Of a stretch of DNA of 64,000 bases, positions 63,991-64,000 are shown piece by piece. The notes below the pieces were generated by a model that was not told where the DNA came from, made no database searches, and saw only the letters and a list, made by a program, of their open reading frames with translations. Position 1 is the stretch's first letter. Every line of letters begins with the position of its first letter. The position numbers and the translations under genes were made by a program. Location of the stretch: NCBI RefSeq assembly GCF_000342005.1, contig NZ_AOHO01000014.1, positions 105,091 to 169,090 on the forward strand. The letters run 5' to 3'. The DNA is from Amycolatopsis decaplanina DSM 44594 (GTDB lineage: Bacteria; Actinomycetota; Actinomycetes; Mycobacteriales; Pseudonocardiaceae).

Positions 63991-64000
63991 GTCCCCCGGG

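Overview
The window is about 70% GC. It has GTG/TTG starts, many ATGA stop-start overlaps and few -35/-10 consensus promoters, all typical of an actinomycete. The order polA - rpsA - coaE, with coaE fused to a GrpB/UPF0157 domain, matches the Mycobacterium tuberculosis order Rv1629-Rv1630-Rv1631. The gene families and the interspersed palindromes fit Pseudonocardiaceae, most likely Amycolatopsis; that genus call is inference. No rRNA, tRNA, CRISPR array or transposase was seen.

Layout. 1-8.2 kb: a DUF5685 gene cut by the left edge, a DUF402 protein, and two tandem GT39-like membrane glycosyltransferases translationally linked to a NarL-type two-component system. 7-19.4 kb: the core genes coaE, rpsA and polA on the minus strand. 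Plus-strand insertions lie between them: a methyltransferase, two paralogous GNAT proteins, and an operon of a degenerate ABC-like protein, a YhgE/Pip membrane protein and a TetR regulator. 19.5-21.9 kb: thioesterase, LysR regulator and alpha/beta hydrolase. 22.4-27.2 kb: a complete branched-chain amino-acid ABC transporter (livK-H-M-G-F). 27.4-29.1 kb: lipoprotein, GHKL ATPase and a frameshifted gene.

29.2-42.9 kb is a minus-strand carbohydrate locus. It encodes a secreted GH31 glycosidase, a DeoR regulator, a DUF5107/TPR protein, a full sugar ABC importer, a class II aldolase, a PfkB-type kinase and a SIS-domain isomerase/deaminase. The enzyme set resembles the aga (amino-sugar to tagatose-phosphate) pathway but uses an ABC importer instead of a PTS. 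Repeated GCGCA-type sites at three of its promoters suggest one regulon.

45.7-55.3 kb is the most interesting region. Nine minus-strand genes, mostly overlapping or a few bases apart, look like a compact and unfamiliar biosynthetic cluster. They are an AraC regulator, an EamA exporter, a HAD-like protein of unknown role, a small terpene-cyclase-fold protein with a DMDD motif, a TrpA homologue lacking the catalytic Asp, an acyl-CoA dehydrogenase, a fused half acyl-CoA dehydrogenase - adenylation - carrier protein, a type II thioesterase and a GYD-domain protein. I infer that a carrier-bound amino acid is oxidised by a paired flavoprotein; the product is unknown.

55.7-64 kb: an APC permease, a small inositol/methylmalonate-semialdehyde locus (GntR, Cgl0159-type aldolase, mmsA), an AAT-type permease divergent from a glutaminase, and a coupled trio of a pyrimidine-dimer-glycosylase-like protein, a DUF2945 protein and a DUF3140 protein.

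Two families of long palindromes recur between genes, mainly where genes converge, and probably act as bidirectional terminators. A 433-bp element with inverted ends of about 57 bp sits beside the GH31 gene.
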